From positions 1-8,265 of the forward strand of contig JAISCM010000065.1 of the NCBI GenBank assembly GCA_031265595.1: 8,265 nucleotides of DNA, written 5' to 3'. Each line of letters starts with the position of its first letter. Position 1 is the first letter of the stretch. The notes below the pieces were generated by a model. The model was given only the letters and a program-made list of their open reading frames with translations, was not told the origin of the DNA and ran no database searches. The position numbers and the translations under genes are program-made. Origin of the DNA: Tannerellaceae bacterium. Its GTDB lineage: Bacteria > Bacteroidota > Bacteroidia > Bacteroidales > Tannerellaceae. Positions 7,180-8,265 of the stretch are shown piece by piece.

Positions 7180-7503
7180 ATGATGAGCAACAACGAATTT
7201 CTTCAAACCGAAGAGGCCATTGCAGCCATACTTAAAACGGTTTACGACCCGGAAATACCGGTCAACATATATGATCTGGGCCTGATTTATAAAGTAGAAG
7301 TAGATAACGAAAAGAACGTACGCATCGACATGACGCTTACAGCCCCCAACTGTCCCGCCGCCGACTTTATCCTGGAAGACGTACAGATGAAGGTAGAATC
7401 CGTAGAAGGAGTAAACCAGGTAGAGATAAACCTCGTATTCGACCCAATGTGGGACAAGGATATGATGTCGGAAGAAGCCAAACTGGAACTGGGTTTTCTC
7501 TAA
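7180..7503 (+). CDS. MIP18/SufT-type (DUF59) metal-sulfur cluster assembly factor
   Basis: A 107-residue single-domain protein of the family containing SufT, PaaD-like proteins and eukaryotic MIP18, which help build or deliver Fe-S clusters in the cytoplasm. It shows the signature DPEIPVNIYDLGLIYKVEV (23-41) and then MTLTAPNCPAADF (51-63), where Cys58 is the conserved, probably functional cysteine. The C-terminus (about 76-107) forms the usual last strand and helix. PaaD proteins carry an additional C-terminal cysteine-rich zinc region, which is absent here, so a general assembly factor is more likely than a phenylacetate oxygenase subunit. The start is one of two adjacent ATGs at 7180 and 7183; the choice changes one residue. 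An in-frame TTG at 7159 is rejected because its last base belongs to the -7 box and the added residues are translated palindrome. The gene has its own promoter box and a striking palindrome upstream; lpxH follows ten bases after its TAA stop. Confidence 0.9.
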   Translation: MMSNNEFLQTEEAIAAILKTVYDPEIPVNIYDLGLIYKVEVDNEKNVRIDMTLTAPNCPAADFILEDVQMKVESVEGVNQVEINLVFDPMWDKDMMSEEAKLELGFL

Positions 7504-7513
7504 ACGCCGCAGC

Positions 7514-8265
7514 ATGGAGACATCCCGCAAGAAGATCTACTTCGCTTCCGATGCACATCTGGGAGCCCGCTTCCACACAGACCCGTTGGCCGTTGAAAAG
7601 AAACTGGTGCGCTGGCTCGACTCTATTAAAGACGACGCCTCGGCCGTATGGCTGCTGGGAGACGTCTTCGACTATTGGTACGAGTATAAGTATGTTGTAC
7701 CGAAAGGTTTTGTACGCCTCTTAGGCAAGCTGGCCGAACTTTCCGACGCCGGGATCGAAATCCATATCTTTATCGGAAACCACGACATCTGGATGTTCGA
7801 TTACCTGCCCGGAGAAATCGGCGCCATTATCCATCGCGACGTAGTAACGGTAGACCTGCTGGGTAAACGCTTCTTCCTGGGGCATGGCGACGAGGTAGAT
7901 TATCGCAGCAAAAGCTTCCGTTTTCTCCGGGCATTCTTCCGCAACCGTTTCTGTCAGTGGCTTTATGCCGCTATCCATCCCCGCTGGACGTTCGGCTTTG
8001 CCCTCGGCTGGTCGCTAAGCAGCCGTAAAGACGGACTTAAAAGAGAAGCCGAACAAGAATACCAGGGAGAGGCAGGCGAATACCTCGTAAGTTTCGCCAA
8101 AGAATACCTTAAAAGCCATCCCGACATCAACTTCTTCATCTTCGGACACCGCCACATCATGCTCGACCTGATGCTCACCCATACCTGCCGGTTACTCATC
8201 GACGGCGACTTTATGACGCACTTCTCCTACGTAGAATGGGATGGCGATGATCTTTCCCTCAAACA
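7514..8265 (+). CDS. lpxH: UDP-2,3-diacylglucosamine diphosphatase (LpxH-type), 3' partial
   Basis: A calcineurin-like metallophosphoesterase that hydrolyses UDP-2,3-diacylglucosamine to lipid X and UMP in lipid A synthesis, at the cytoplasmic face of the inner membrane. The reading frame starts at ATG 7514 and stays open to the last base, giving 250 residues plus two bases. Family lengths near 250 suggest that only a few codons are missing. The five metallophosphoesterase blocks appear in order: SDAHLG (Asp13, His15), LLGDVFDYW (Asp50), GNHD (Asn89, His90), GHGDEVD (His124) and FGHRH (His212, His214). The aromatic, basic insert between blocks four and five (about 131-175, rich in Phe, Arg and Trp) fits the LpxH cap that holds the acyl chains. 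Membership in the LpxH family is inferred from block spacing and that insert; a related phosphoesterase with another substrate is possible. It is probably co-transcribed with the preceding gene, ten bases away. Confidence 0.9.
   Translation, partial: METSRKKIYFASDAHLGARFHTDPLAVEKKLVRWLDSIKDDASAVWLLGDVFDYWYEYKYVVPKGFVRLLGKLAELSDAGIEIHIFIGNHDIWMFDYLPGEIGAIIHRDVVTVDLLGKRFFLGHGDEVDYRSKSFRFLRAFFRNRFCQWLYAAIHPRWTFGFALGWSLSSRKDGLKREAEQEYQGEAGEYLVSFAKEYLKSHPDINFFIFGHRHIMLDLMLTHTCRLLIDGDFMTHFSYVEWDGDDLSLK

Noticed and set aside
7151..7183. A ten-codon upstream ORF (MYFCKKYMMK) whose TGA overlaps the ATG at 7180
   Set aside because: Its ATG lies upstream of the predicted transcription start and most of it is simply the translated palindrome. 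It could matter only in read-through RNA from radC, for which there is no evidence.

Overview
The window is about 8.3 kb of tightly packed chromosomal DNA with every gene on the + strand. It most likely comes from a member of Bacteroidota, order Bacteroidales. The reasons are a one-protein hybrid two-component system of the Bacteroides type (propeller sensor, kinase, receiver and AraC DNA-binding domain), promoter boxes matching the Bacteroides -7 consensus TAnnTTTG, AT-rich leaders with almost no Shine-Dalgarno sequence, and a moderate G+C content with frequent ATA isoleucine codons. A Tannerellaceae/Parabacteroides-like genome would fit, but genus cannot be settled from the sequence alone.

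Layout. (1) Positions 1-3894 hold a nearly complete hybrid two-component regulator cut at its 5' end by the window edge. Such regulators usually control a neighbouring polysaccharide or glycan utilisation locus, which would lie to the left. (2) Positions 3938-4360 encode a small membrane protein with a YyaB-like bacterial PH domain. (3) Positions 4399-5751 encode a dihydrolipoyl dehydrogenase with all catalytic motifs but no E1, E2 or GcvH partner in view. (4) Positions 5856-7119 hold efp (elongation factor P) and radC, seven bases apart behind a good Bacteroides-type promoter. (5) Positions 7180-8265 hold a MIP18/SufT-type (DUF59) metal-sulfur cluster assembly factor, followed ten bases later by an LpxH-type UDP-2,3-diacylglucosamine diphosphatase that runs off the right edge.

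The left part is probably the end of an accessory nutrient-sensing locus. The rest is housekeeping: 2-oxoacid metabolism, translation, a RadC/JAB protein, Fe-S assembly and lipid A synthesis. I see no mobile element, CRISPR array, tRNA or rRNA, and no gene-free stretch longer than about 105 bases. I found no convincing new multi-gene system. The most unusual signal is a 29-bp near-perfect palindrome (13-bp arms, 3-base centre) on top of the -7 box and presumed transcription start of the Fe-S assembly gene, which looks like an operator or a translation-controlling hairpin. A 17-bp exact in-frame direct repeat inside radC is a second, smaller oddity.
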